A stretch of 64,000 nucleotides of DNA from Ziziphus jujuba (lineage: Eukaryota; Streptophyta; Magnoliopsida; Rosales; Rhamnaceae): positions 14,837,001 to 14,901,000 of the forward strand of contig NC_083380.1 of assembly GCF_031755915.1 (NCBI RefSeq), written 5' to 3'. The position numbers were made by a program, and so were the translations under genes. The notes under the pieces are model-generated. The model did no database searches. It was not told the DNA's origin and saw only the letters and a program-made list of their open reading frames with translations. Shown one piece after another: positions 45,518 through 58,950 of this stretch (positions are counted from its first letter, which is position 1; each line of letters starts with the position of its first letter).

Positions 45518-48500
45518 AGGGACTGGTAAAGGAACATTTTGTTAATGTGGTTTTAGTGATTTAGACAAACAAAAGATGTAGAACCAATTTAAAGATGTGG
45601 ATTTGTTTATGATAGAGATGCTGCAAAATATGTTGTGCTTTATTAGGTATATTAATAAGTTTTCTTTCTTATTAATCATAAGCCATGTGCTTTATTATTA
45701 CTAATTTTTTTTAAGATGAATAAACCATGTGTTTTAGTAGTACTTTGGAGAAACAAAAAATGCATTATAAGGTATATATCATTGCAAGTCCTTTGAGATG
45801 ACTCTTCTATAATATTTCATAACCATGTTAATTAATTATCTTCAGCTACAATGGAAGATTTTCAGCAAAAAAGAAAATTAAAAAAACAATAACGTACTGT
45901 CTTGGTTAATTTTTACCAGACAAGTACCAAATTTAATAATCAAAATTTTGATAATTAATGCTATGGTAGTTTATTAATTATTAAATTAATAATATCATAA
46001 ATCATAATGTAAAATCACTCAGTACCAAAATTTTAGTTAAAAAATTAATTACTCTAGAATTACACATTTTACCATTAAAAAAAAAAAAAAAGTGTCTATC
46101 CAATTTTGGAAGGGCCACCATTTTAGGCCTAAAAGAAACCCCATGAGAAACTTGTTGTAGATTTTGGGCTTAGAAAGTGGGCCGAACCAACAACACCAGA
46201 AAATCTGAATGGTTGTGGCTGTTCCATATGCAGCATAACAAACTGGGCTATTTTGTTTTAAATCATGTCCAAATTTATTGATTCTTTTTGCACGACTAGA
46301 ATATGTTTGTTTGTTTGTTTTTTTGTTTTTTTTTTTTTTTCACACAATATTTTTCAGTTCTCATTGGCCTATAATTTTCAAATTCTTTACAATCATATTA
46401 ACCCAGTAACTTCAAATGTTCGGCTATATGACAGTGGGCACCAAACAGGTATTAATATTTTGTTGTAAGACACCAAGCAAATATCAATGGAAAATTTTAT
46501 AGTGTAAAGAAGATTTTGGTCGTGTAAGTAGAAGACCATTTAATTAGTCTAATAATTGTATTAGAATTGTAATAATCCAACACAATGCAGGATTCTATTA
46601 CCCAAGGAAAAATAAATAAAATAAAAATACGATGCATGATAATCCCTATAATAAAACCCGCCTTAAATGATGATACTTAATACGAGTGTATATCCAATTT
46701 GTGATATTTTTTTCCTACAGCATATCCAATTTATAATATGATGTAAATACAGGATCACAATTATCAGTGCTTCAAGCAGTCTTTTCTGTTTCAAAATAAT
46801 AATAATAATAGTCTTTTCAAAATTGCTTCATTAATATTTAACATCAATCGTTCAAAATTGTCTGCTCTGTGACTCCATTAATTGATATTTGTATATACAT
46901 ATATATATATATATATATGTACATGTATACCATCTGCTTGCAAGCATTGCAATCGCCTTATGCTCTTGATGTTTTTTTCGTAAATGCAGCTAGTGATGAA
47001 AATATCAATGTTGATAAAAATATCGAAAATATAAATTTATAAAAATGCTGATAGAAATGTCATTATCGATAGAAATATCGATAAAGTTACGGAAACTATA
47101 AATTTTTAATTTAGAATACAAATTTTGACATATAAGATAATTAATATAGTAAAATAATATAAAAATACAATAATTAGAATACAATAATAATAAAATAGTC
47201 CATAAATATTATAAATTATTATAAATGAATAAACTATAATGTTATTTAATATCAAAATGTAGAATAATTTAACAGATAATATTAAAATATAAAAATTTTT
47301 TAAATATAAATCATAATACATTATCAATATAAAAAAGAACTCTTTGGTTTTTCAAATTGATGATCATATTTCGATATTTCATGAATATAACAATAGACAT
47401 TACATTTTATTCCTCCCTTTAATTCTCTCGTAATTTTTTTTATCCTAATTGTTTTATCTTTTCAGTTTATTATTAACATGTAAATTTTCATAATTGAAAA
47501 TTTTTTGACAAGATTTTCTATAACCCAATTTCTTTCTGAATCAATAAAATTAATTATTAGTTTTTTTTTCTTTCTTTTTCAATATCCTACTCAATGTAAA
47601 TTTTCCTTTGCAATATTATTGAAAAGTATAAAAAACAATATAGTTATTTAATAAAACAAATGAATTTATTTTAAAAAAATTAAAAAATTAATTTTTTTTC
47701 TTTTTTCTTCTACATCCTTTCCTCTCCTCTCTGTCCCGTCCCCCTTCCTTCTTCTTTTGGTCTTCCCCCTTCCTCTACTCTTCTCTTCTCTTCTAATTAT
47801 TAAATAAAACAAATTAATTTATTTTTAAAAAATTAAAAAATCAATTAAAAAATATTTTTTTTCCTTCCAGATCCTTCCTCTCCTCTCTCTGCCATCCCCC
47901 TTCCTTCCTCTTCTGGTCTTCCCCCTTCCTCTCCTCTTCTCTTCTCTTCTCTTTGTTTGTGCTTTTGCATTTTTTTTTTATTTCCTTTTGTTTTGTGATT
48001 CACAAGTCACATCACAGGGAAACAAATTCACAAATCACAACATAGAAATACAAAAAAACCAGATCAGATCTCAGAATCATAGCCACACACACGCCGGCCG
48101 ACATCTACCCGAAAATTCCACCGACACCCGACGACTTCCCATCGATTTCTATACCGATTTTCCACCATATTCACCCAAAAAATGAAATTCCAACCGACTT
48201 CTGCGTTTCCAGTCGAAACCTGTCGATTCCGGCGATATTCCGATGGCACCCATGACGGAAACTCTTTCTCCCCCCTTTCAGTGTTGGAGGTGGTCGACAA
48301 TCGACATTATCGGCAACTTTTCGTCGATGTCGGCGATATTTGCTTCACTGAATGCAGCCACTCAGTATCGGTACAATGATTGATGTTCTATTAATGAAGG
48401 TTGAAGTTTTTTCTAAAAATAAGGTACCTAACATTTTCTTGACCCTACCTGAGTAAAGATATTTGTCACTACTTATAATAGTCACAGTTAGAATTTAAAT

Positions 48501-48580
48501 TTATTTTTAAAATTAAAATTATAACCATCGTCTTGACCACAATTTCACATGAAAATCATTTGGAATTTCAAAGAAAATCC

Positions 48581-48612
<32 letters not shown>

Positions 48613-49945
48613 CAGGGAGTCTAAAATAGGGACTGACTGCATAGAAACCATGCGGACTAAAAATGTAATAAAAATAGCACCTGTTGGATGTGTACATCTG
48701 GCAAGATCGACCCAGATCAAAGTTGACGCTCACGTGTGAAATTTTGCCCCCCTTCTGCCCTTCCCGCTCGTGAGCAAACTGGATTCCCGTTTGCATCCAG
48801 CCCGCACCAGGTTTGCCAAAATTCCAAAATAGCTTTGCCAAAAATCACAATCATTTGAAACAAACAGATTTGCGAGAGCAGTTTCCAAAAGTGACTGACC
48901 TGGTGTCGAGCTAACAGGAGATGCTATGCCTCAATTTCAAGCTCAATCAAGCTTTGTTGAAATTGCTTCATAGTCTCATCCATACAGGATTTTCAAAATA
49001 GGGTTAAGCCACCTTATTAAAATGACAACCAAAAATTACAACACCTTAGAACACGAAGAAGAAAAAGAAACTTAATCGAGCTCAAAAATATTTCGAACGC
49101 AAACATCATTTTATAAAATGTGATAGAACACATCGGTTTCACTTTATAGTAACAAACATCATTTTAAAATGGTTAGTTTTGCCTTAAAATAGATAGGTCC
49201 ATTTTGTTGTATGATAGAGAGTTTGTTTTAGAGTAAAATTGACATTTCCAAAATGATATTCGACGTTATATTCTTATCTTATAAAATGAATTTGGTACTC
49301 TTTATAGGAAAATTATATATATATATATATATATGTATTATATTACATATGGAAAAGTGAACATTTAGTATTAATCAATTAAATTTGTCATATCAGGCTT
49401 AGAATCTACAATAATGGATCACTAAAGGTGATAAATAGCATTATATATAGTCAGGCTTACATAAGAGCCATTAATGGTTTTAACGTTAGATTTTTTTTAT
49501 TAACCTTAAAATCACATTAATAACTAAAATTTAAAATTTAAAAGTAATTTTATATGAATTTAATAACATATTAAAGTTCTATTTAAGAAAAATAAATTAT
49601 GTTAGAACTGATGATTAATAAATATAATTTTAAATTTCAATATTTTATATGATCTAATAATTAAAAAAAAATACTAATGTTAATCTTCATATTAAAGACT
49701 AATTATATATATAATTTAGTTCAAATCAAATTTTTAATATCAAAACTAATATAAAGATTTCTTTTTCAATTTTACATCACATAAAATAAAATTTAAAATT
49801 ATATTTATTAATTATCATATATCAATAAAATTTATTTTTTTCAATATATATATATATATATACATATAAAAATATAAAAATTCACAAAGGAAAAAAAGGT
49901 ATTTCTTTTTAACTTTATTTCTGCCAAAAGAGCCCCAATAATTCT
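45518..49945. other. Gene-free region with degenerate repeats
   Basis: No gene recognised. 46980-47110 has repeated GATGAAAATATC / ATCGATAGAAATATCG motifs. 48060-48370 is an island of higher GC (CCGGCGATATTCC, GTCGATGTCGGCGATATT) that uses related words, and may be part of the same unknown repeat. (TA)n tracts occur at 46900-46918, 48589-48611 and 49315-49333. 48612-48930 is unique-looking, GC-richer sequence without a convincing frame. Confidence 0.45.
47650..47957. repeat. Tandem duplication of about 153 bp, CT-rich
   Basis: Two copies (about 47650-47802 and 47803-47957) each start AATAAAACAAAT(G/T)AATTTATTTT and end in TCTTCCCCCTTCCTCT and CTCTTCTCTTCTCTT runs, with scattered differences. 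Confidence 0.8.
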
Positions 49946-52246
49946 AGAACATGTCAAGCACGGTTCTGATGGGACTGGGGTTCTGAAGAAGACCAAAACT
50001 AAGAATAAACTAAACATTCATAACGAGATTGGAACTTTCTTATTAATCACCGACATTATTAATTAGGGGTTTTTCGAGGCGATTTTTTTTTTTTTTTATC
50101 ATTTGCAAAATTTTAATTTATAATTTATAATTATAAATTAAAAATAAATAAAATAAATTTTTAATTTTTAATTATAAATTTAAAATGATTAATCAATTGA
50201 ATCAATCTTACTTCATAATTGTTTTTCTTTACAATATATTTTAAAGAATTAATTAATTTTTTAAAAAGTTATAAATTAGAACTTCAAATTAACATAACAC
50301 GTTAATCATAATCTTGATCCAATACTAAAACCACATAAAATAAATCTTGAGTTTGACCAGTCAAGAGACACAATATTTTGTTTAGTTCCCAAAAAATGTG
50401 ATATAAATTTAGGACGATCTGCTCCTAAACCTGTATTATATTAATCCGGATCTACTTATGTTCAAGTTCTAATGGTTACCTTAACCCTTAACCAACTTGT
50501 GATTAGAAACCTTGGTATATAATGAAGACGCCACAATAGTTGATGGAAGACCTATTGATAAGTCAAACTAAAACACTTATTCACTAATTGTGTTTTAGGT
50601 GTTCAAAAAAATAAAAAGAATTCAATCTCACAAATAATTTTCTGTATAAAATTCAAGCTTGATTTCTCATTGAAAATAAGCCTTTAAATAGGCTAAGATT
50701 ACAAAGCAAAAATCCTAAAAAAAATTAATTCAAAACCGAACTAAAAGTGTGGAGAAAAAGAAAGTAGAGAAAAGGAAAGTGCCTAATTTTTTCTAATTTC
50801 CTAAACTAATTTGGATTAATTAATTCATTTATTTTGAATTAGAAATTAATTAATTTACAATTGAAATACTAAAATAATAACTTTCCTAAACTTATTTTTC
50901 TAGAAAATAAATAAATAAAAATCAAAATAAAAGACTAATTTCCTAAAACAAAAAGTAGAATCAAATTAAGAAATTAAAATACTAGCTTTTTGACTAAGTT
51001 GACTTTGACCAATCTTTAACCTCTTTGAGCTCCAAATCAGCTTCTATATGCTTTTTAGGACGCCAAATAAGCTTATTATGGAGTCCCACATGTTGCCCTT
51101 GCTTGGATGAAAGAGAAAAAGCCAATTCCATAAAATACAATAAAGACAGCATAAAATATAACAAAAACAGGCCAAATTTGAAGCTGTCCGTACAACCCCT
51201 TTTTGAATGCCTTTGAAGCTGGCTTGACTTGATTCCATATCCTCTTAGACATATGTATTGAATTCATAAAGATTTGGAACCATTTCATGTTGCTCGGTGT
51301 CCATATTTGCACCAAAATCGCTATCCGGATTCGTATCGGGTTCCACCACTTGGATGCTTAGAATAGACTTTGTATCTTTTAGTATGGATAAGCTCTGTTG
51401 AGAATTGATTATCCCCTATATAAATGCTCCCAGATTGTCCTTAAATCTCTTAATTTGAACTCTTGTGATTGGTCCGGTCTTTATCCATGTCGGATCAACA
51501 CCCTAGCGAATTATTGGTTGAACGGATTTGGACGGAATCACATCAAAATGTAGCAAGAATAAAATCTTTAGAGATGGCATAGTGGAATAGTAGCGATAAT
51601 TATATCTTCTTCACATTGGCAATATGATTTTGAGTGATTCTCTGTCTTCCGATATTATATTATCTTCATTTTGGTCCCATTTTTTATTAAAAAAAAAAAA
51701 AAAAAAAAGAACATGTCAAGCATGATGTGATTGAGGTTCTGAAGACCCAAACTAAGAATAAACTAAACATTCATAATGAGACTGTCATATTAACCACCGA
51801 CATTATTAATTAGGTGTTTTTTCAAGGTGATTTTATTTAACGTTTACAAAATTTTCTTCCATTTTTATATTTTAAATTTATAACTTTTAATTATAAATTA
51901 AATAATTAATCAATTGAATCAATATAAATTTTTTTCTTTACAATATATTTTAAAGTTTTTTTAAAAGTTATAAATTAGTACTTCAAATTAGCATAAGACT
52001 TAACATAAGACGTTATTCATAATCTTGATCCAATAATAAAACCACATAAAATAAATCTCGAGTTTGATCAGGTCAAGAGACACAATATTTTATTTAGTTC
52101 CCAAAAAATGTAGCAAGAATAAAATCTTTAGAGAGATGGCATAGTGGAATAGTAGCGATAATTATATCTTCTTCACATTGACAATATGATTTTGAGTGAT
52201 TCTCTGTCTTCCGATATTATATTATCTTCACTTTAGTCCCATTTCT
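49946..52246. repeat. Tandem duplication, first copy split by an inserted LTR
   Basis: Copy 1 is 49946-50398 plus 51551-51690; copy 2 is 51708-52246. Shared blocks include AGAACATGTCAAGCA, AACTAAGAATAAACTAAACA, CTTGATCCAATA and TAGCAAGAATAAAATCTTTA. Copy 2 is continuous where copy 1 contains 1.15 kb of extra sequence, which defines that insertion exactly. The unit itself codes for nothing I recognise. Confidence 0.88.
50399..51545. mobile_element. Probable solo LTR, 1,147 bp
   Basis: The inserted sequence begins TGATATAAATTTAGG and ends GGAATCACATCA, that is TG...CA with short inverted ends. It is flanked by AAATG on both sides (50394-50398 and 51546-51550). The empty site AAATGTAGCAAG in copy 2 of the surrounding duplication confirms a 5-bp target duplication. 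There is no PBS, purine tract or coding domain, so a solo LTR left by recombination is the best reading. Superfamily unknown. Confidence 0.82.
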
Positions 52247-55200
52247 TTATTTGAAAAAAAAAAAAAAAAAAGAAGGAAGAACATTAACATTTTTTTAACA
52301 ACAATTTGATAAATTTAAAACACTAAGTTTAATTGATATTCTTTATATACTATTATTTTAGTTGATATAGAGATATTCTAGTGATAATGTCTACACTCTT
52401 TCAATTCATATATAAAGTCTTGAGTACAAATCAATGAATTATAAAAATAAAAATAAAAATTGTTATATTATTCTGTTTTCTTAATCTTTTTTTTAAAAAA
52501 ATTGTATGCACCAAAATTTAAATCCATCTAGAAGAGTATTATAACGTTTCAAAAGAAAAAGAAAAAGAAATAAATAGAGTATTTAATACGTCTATCAAAG
52601 CTGATAAAAACACTATCTCAAATGGATGACCAAAAGTATACATGGACTCAAATAAAAAATAATCTAGAAGAGTAAAATATTAATAGACAAGATGCAACAT
52701 CGTCTCTCTAATTGAAATTACTAATGACAAATGGATGTCCAGATCCAAAAAAATACAGTGTTAAAGCTCAATACATCATTGAAAATAAAATAATTAATGG
52801 TTAATTTAACTTTAATACCTTTAATTTATAAGATTTTGTAAATTAGACTTTTAACTTTTAAACGTAAAAAATATAATCTTTTAAGTTTTGAATTTGTTAT
52901 AAATTAGTTTAACTTTTAATTGTAACTAAATAAATTTGTATTAATTTTGCACAGAAACTTACAAACTATACTAAATAAATTTGTATTAATTTTGCACAGA
53001 AACTTACGTCATAGTCTGTAAGAAAAGAAATTAAGGTGTTAACCAATAAAAAAAAAAAGAACTATTATCAATCTATTTGATCAAAACTTAGAATTAAATC
53101 AATTTGTAAATTTAAAAATTAAAAATCTAGATGATAAAATTTTACAAATGAAACATAGCATAATAAAATTAATTTTAACCCAATAGTTACTAATGCAATT
53201 TTAAAGATGTCAGACCGTTGTTTCATCAATAATAATTTTGACTTCCCTCTTTTTTCAAGAGCCGCCACGGCCAATAGTAGTATATGTCCATGGAATTATG
53301 ACTGCAGATATGATTATTATTTAACATAATATAAATCACATGAAAAATAAAATAAATTAATTAAACCCCACTGGCTTAATCAAATATATATATATATATG
53401 ATAAATAAGCAATATATATATATATAATTTTTTTTTATCACAAAATCATCCAAGATTTGATCTGAAACTTTCTTTATATATACGAAAATATTATGACATT
53501 TCAATTGAGGGAGACAACATCAGACTTTGAAGATATATACAATAAATTAATTTTCTCCTTCAAATTTTTTTATCATTTATAATAATTTATTTTATTTGAT
53601 GTCTGACTTTTCAGATATGCCTCACTTAGAAAATTTCCTCCTTCAAGTTCGAAAACAGCGAAGGTTATCCCAAAAAGTTCGAAACGGTGAAAGTTATTAT
53701 CAAAAGGAGGTTCGAATTTAACAGTAAAGTAATTGTCGTCATGCATGCGTTAATTCATCGATCCTCATCCCTAGACATCGTTATCACCCAATTAGTTGGG
53801 TCGTGGGACTCGTGGCTTTGGAGCATGCATTAATAATTCCTGGAAACCACCCATTAAAAACTCAGTTGCAGCTTGCGACTTACAACTAAAGCCTTGTCTA
53901 ACATGCAGCATGAAATTAGACTTTATGATAATGACTTTAATTAATAAAAATTATAGAATTGAAGACAAGATCAATAGCAATCTGTAAGATTTGGTTTACG
54001 GTTGACATATAACTTTTCCTATTGATTTGTGACATGAAAATTTAATTTTAAAATTATTATTTAAAAAAAAAAACAGTAATTTTTCCACATTTGATTGTCT
54101 CTAAGAAAGAAAGTTTTGATTGATGACATGAAAAAGGTGCAATTTGAAACTGTAAATATTAATTTTTAAGATTATTTTTGTTTTAGATGTGATTATTTTT
54201 GTGTTATAAAAACTAATTTTTGAGAGTTATGTTAGGCTCTATATATATTTTAATGAAAATAATATCCATTTATATATTATATTAATATATTAACCAATCA
54301 AAATAATAATAAATATATTTAACAAATATATTAGTAAATTAGATAGTACCTATAGCATCACTCTATTATTATAACATAATTATAATAAGTAAACCCATAA
54401 AACAATAAGTGAAAATAAATATATACCAATCAAATAATAATACATAACATTTAATACACATCTTAGTATATTAATTTGATATTTCTAATATTATTTTTCC
54501 TCGTACTAATCAAGAAAAAAGTGTGTGCATCAATTTGTTACCTTACATAGTCCATTAATCATTATAATCTGTTTGAAATAGATTTTTTAATAAAAAAAGT
54601 GATAATTTATCTCTCATTAGTTAAATTTTTGAAAAAAAAATAATTTATCAGTTAAAAATTCTTAAGGTTCTATCTTTAAAACTTAATAACTCCATAAAAC
54701 ATTAAAAAAAATATAAAAGAACCTAAAATAATCAAATATAAAAGAAATGATGAATCATCTTTTACTTAAACTTTTTAGAATAGAAATAATTTAACTGTGA
54801 CACAATCCAGTAATTACTTTTATTCTATACGCTCCTCGCTTTGCTTTGGAATGAAAAGTTCTGTATTTTTATCTTAATCATGCAATCAAACAGTAGCAGT
54901 ATTTTTCTTTTCTTCTTCTTTTGTTTTCTTTCGTTTTTTTCTTTTTTTTATTTTTTTTTTTGGTCTTATCTGTTGAAATAATTTAAAATTTACATAAAAA
55001 TTCTTATAATATATATATATATTCTGTATTTGGCTCTATTACTTAATACTGTAATAGACTTTATATTAATACTTTCAATAACAAATAATAACAATAATAA
55101 GTGAGAGAGACAGAGATCGCTGTTGCCTTTCTTCTGCCACCAACAATCAAAACAAAGATAAAAAGTAGTTGAAATATGAGTTTGATTGCTGTCCTCTTTT

Positions 55201-55234
<34 letters not shown>

Positions 55235-56114
55235 GTGCTGGTCTTATCTGATGAAGTAATTGAGAAGTTATAAAAATTGTAATAAAATATTTTTTTTGTA
55301 TTACTTACGTATTTGGCTATATTACTCAATAGACTCTGTGGTAATACTTTTCAATAAAAGTAAAAAAATAATAAGTGAGAGAAACAGAGATTGCTGATGA
55401 CTTTCTTGCTGCCACCGAACATCAAAACAAATATCAAGTCAAACTATGAGCTGTGCTGTTTATAACTCTGATAATGATTAATAGTACCTTAATTGATAAT
55501 TAATTGGTTGTACTTAACTATGCATTGAATTTGTATATTAAATTCAAATAGGGAATAGTCAATTCTTTTTAGAGTATTTTAATGGAATTATAAATCATAA
55601 AATTAACTAACATGTTATATAAGTTATATAAACATTTTTTTAAAAAAAGTTGCTCCTATAGTAATGCTTATAATGAAAGGCAAATTAATGTGATCTAGAT
55701 GGCGTTAACTTATAGAGGTTCCATCAAATATTGTAAGTTTTATTTGAAAGCAACACTTTTTTTAAAAAATTCAATTTTTAGGTGTAATTAATTAATCATT
55801 TTTAATAGAATTTTTACACAATGTCATTAGAGAATAATTTTTGAATTGGTTATAAATTTATATAACATAAATAATAATATTGTAAAATTTTTTACCACAT
55901 AGATAATAATTCATATTGACCACAGAAATGCTATTAAGTAATCATTTAGATTGTCATATGACATATAAATTTTATTGATAATGGTTAATAGTGATGACAA
56001 ATAATATTTTTTAAAAAATATTAATTTCCTTTACCTAATAAAGTGTATATATTTATACAATATAAATATCAATGCTTTTAAATTATATACTATACATAAT
56101 AGTACTCTATATTC
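52247..56114. other. AT-rich intergenic region with local duplications
   Basis: No gene found. A short tandem repeat at about 52924-53007 (ATTTTGCACAGAAACTTAC twice) and a larger one at 54961-55440 are present. Other parts are A/T homopolymers and (TA)n runs (53383-53430, 55008-55021) and a T-run at 55205-55233. Confidence 0.5.
54961..55440. repeat. Tandem duplication, period about 278 bp
   Basis: 54961-55160 and 55239-55440 share TCTTATCTG(T/A)TGAA, GTATTTGGCT, AATAATAAGTGAGAGA and TGCCACC-AACA-TCAAAACAAA in the same order with many differences. The repeat is old. Unknown origin. Confidence 0.75.
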
Positions 56115-56124
56115 CACTACAAGA

Positions 56125-56620
56125 AAAAGGGGCAACACTTACAGCTCATTTTTGTCAGTGTATGCCCCTTTTTTGTCACAATTTCATATATAGTAACAAC
56201 GAACCAGTGTCACAGCTTTGTCATAAAAAATGTGATGCTAATGCATTTATACGTGTCACTAATGTGGTTGTCACTGAAAGTATACTTATTTGTGACAAAA
56301 AAATACATTGTCAGTATTTTATATTGCATTAGCTACATTAAAAATGTCACTATATGGGTCCAAATAATTGTCACAGTAAATGGTATATTGTCACTAATTG
56401 CAATTTACGATCTTGTCAAATCTGGTAATTTAGTTACATAATATTGTCACTGTTGTTTTTGTGACCATTTTGATATTCAACACAACAAATTTATTTGTGA
56501 CAACACTAGTCTTGACACAATTTAATCCTGTTACATATTGAAATTGACACTGTTAATCTGTGATATTTTACATGATATGCCACAATTTTCACATTGTTAC
56601 TTTTTATGATTGGCACTACA
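56125..56620. repeat. Left subterminal repeats of the CACTA element
   Basis: At least twelve copies of TGTCAC, TTGTCA or GTGACA occur in 500 bp in both orientations (for example ATTGTCACTAATTG, TTTGTGACAA). In characterised En/Spm elements such motifs bind a transposon-encoded protein. Confidence 0.85.
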
Positions 56621-56779
56621 TGATTTTCTTTTCAAAATTTGAAATGATGCAATTTACATACAACAAATAATCTATTATTACCGCCAAATATCTTTTACAT
56701 TAAAATTGCACTACTAAGTACACCAAACAAAATGCCTAAGTACAATAAGCTTAAACTAAAATGAGGAAAAAAATAAAGG

Positions 56780-58860
56780 AGATGGTGCTTCGTTAGCCTC
56801 TAAACCTTCTTGATGTTGTAATGCTGCAGCATTCTCCTTGAATGCCTTCTATCCTCTGAAAGTACCACATGAGCTTCTTTTAACAGACAAAGAGCCCCAC
56901 ATTCCCAAATATGCAGTAGATAAATACCTAAATGATTAAAATGAATAATAATAATAAACATAAAAGACAATGTGAAATGGTTATGTGAAACTGGGCAACT
57001 ACCATAAAGTGATGTCTTATAGATTTCCAATGGATAGAAAAGGAAATGAGATTATATATCATAGTCTCAGCCAAAAAGTTTAACCCGAAGTAAGGGAAAA
57101 AAAAAATGAAAAATGTGCTCCAATAATGTTAGAGACAAACAGGAATAAACAAATATAGAAAATCTTTTATTGTACTAAAACATTATATCACATGTTAAGT
57201 CTATATTACCAGAAATCCTTAAAATATCCAAATCAACATAGTAATAGAGTTCCAGATTGTGATCCACAAAAGGGAATATATTAATCTGAAAGAAGTATTA
57301 GAAAGCAAAGTAGTATAGGACCCATTAATCATCAAATAAAGTAAAATAAAAATTTAATTACAATTACATCACAAATGCAAACCTGAAAACTTTCTCGTCT
57401 TTAATGACTATCATGTCAGGAATGATATGCAGATTTGCATCAGAAATGCAAATGTAAAACATGGAAAGGATGAATATGTGAACAAGAAGTCTTCAAAATA
57501 ATAGAAAACAGATAGGAGACAAGTGTTCCCGAATTTATTCTTACCTAACAATATCTATGCTCATCTCTGCAAAGCATGCTGTTAGATAAATCTGCATCAT
57601 AGAGTGATCTAGCATCCACATATGCATACAACGTGTGGTACTTTGAATATTAAAAGTGAAATAAGATAGAAGATAGCACCATGGTGGGTCGGCCAGCAGT
57701 ACCACTCCTATCTTGTGTCTTTCATTCTTTGGCCTTCAAGGCTCATGCAGTTTTTGGGGTTAACCTCATCACATCCACACCTCACCTGCATTATTATATA
57801 TTTTATGCCTATATACCTTGGCCAATACCACATTTCAATTTCAATATTTCAGGAAGACCAAATGAATAAAAGTTTGAAAAGTGCAAGCTCGACAATGTTC
57901 TCCATACGTACACACACACACACACACACACACGAACATATTTTCCTTGCCAACAATGAAATAGTTCCACAATTCATACAAAAATAAATAAATAACAGAG
58001 CAATGCAAATTATATATTTGAAGATTTTGATCTCGCTAGGTTAACAACTAGACTTTTCTTATAATTGATGTAGGAACTCTATATGAATAAACACACATCA
58101 AACCCAGTAGAAGAGTTCGTCACCCACCCACCACCAGCCCACCCCCCCACCCCCGCACACACACAAACACACACACACACCAACCAAAAAAAAAAAAAAA
58201 AAATGCAACACAAAAGACTCTCTATAGAATAGCAGAGGAATATAAATCAATTTCATTAATCTAATAAAGCTTATAAGATTTCAGAAAGCCAAAAACAGCA
58301 GCAATATGCAAATCCATTAACAGGTGGAATTTCAATTACCAGAAAATTTACATCTACCAGCAATATGCAAACCAGAAAAAATTTGTATAACACACAGAAA
58401 AGGGCAAATCCATGCAGAAAATAGCAAAAACATGTGGAATTTCAATTACCCAATACCTCCCAGGCAGGGTTAGGCAATTCATCAACTTTCTCGCCCCGTA
58501 CATCTTCTGAGTTCGCACTACTAGTCAAAGAAACGATTCCATTGATGGATTCCATCGAAAACCCATTGAAGTCTACGAGGGCTTCGAGGATTCGGCATAA
58601 GCCATCGACGAGGAACGTCTGGTACTCCTCTGTATAGGCCGTGAGAGACTCGATTGAGGGCAGGGGCAAAGTTTTTGAGAGACTTAAAAGAAAAAAAATT
58701 CCCTAGTTAGATTAGCGTTCGATGTTGGAGCGATAATGCTTAAGAGTTTGGAGATCTTCTTCAAGGTTCTGGGCCTCTAATGTAGTTGCGAAGACGATTC
58801 CACCATTGTTTTCTATTGCACATTGGACTGAGGGGGTTAGCTACTTGAGTAGGTGAGTGA
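56780..58860 (-). pseudogene. Exon-like fragments of an unidentified host gene captured in the CACTA element
   Basis: The minus strand has several protein-like pieces separated by AT-rich intron-like DNA. In order they are LEAQNLEEDLQTLKHYRSNI (about 58775-58715), ESLTAYTEEYQTFLVDGLCR to NPAWEVLG with a GT donor (58655-58450), YVDARSLYDADLSNSMLC (about 57632-57560, followed by GTAAGA), PDMIVIKDEKVF with GTTTGC (about 57420-57385) and WECGALCLLKEAHVVLSEDR to a stop (about 56925-56800). The pieces are not in one frame, and the first lacks a clear ATG. The composition resembles a normal plant gene and not a transposase. I do not recognise the family. Confidence 0.55.
57907..57933. repeat. (CA)n microsatellite
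   Basis: Thirteen or so CA units. A second, impure CA/CCAC-rich tract followed by an A-run lies at 58120-58203. Confidence 0.95.
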
Positions 58861-58950
58861 TTTTATGGAAGCTGATTTTGATCTTTGGGTTTCATACGGA
58901 GACCTTGGGGAAGGGAAATTAGAGAAGGTTTATGTTTGTGTGGGTGGGTA

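Noticed and set aside
58434..58637. Plus-strand 67-codon frame in the CACTA element
   Set aside because: The opposite strand has the more protein-like sequence with a splice donor, so the plus-strand frame is taken as its shadow.
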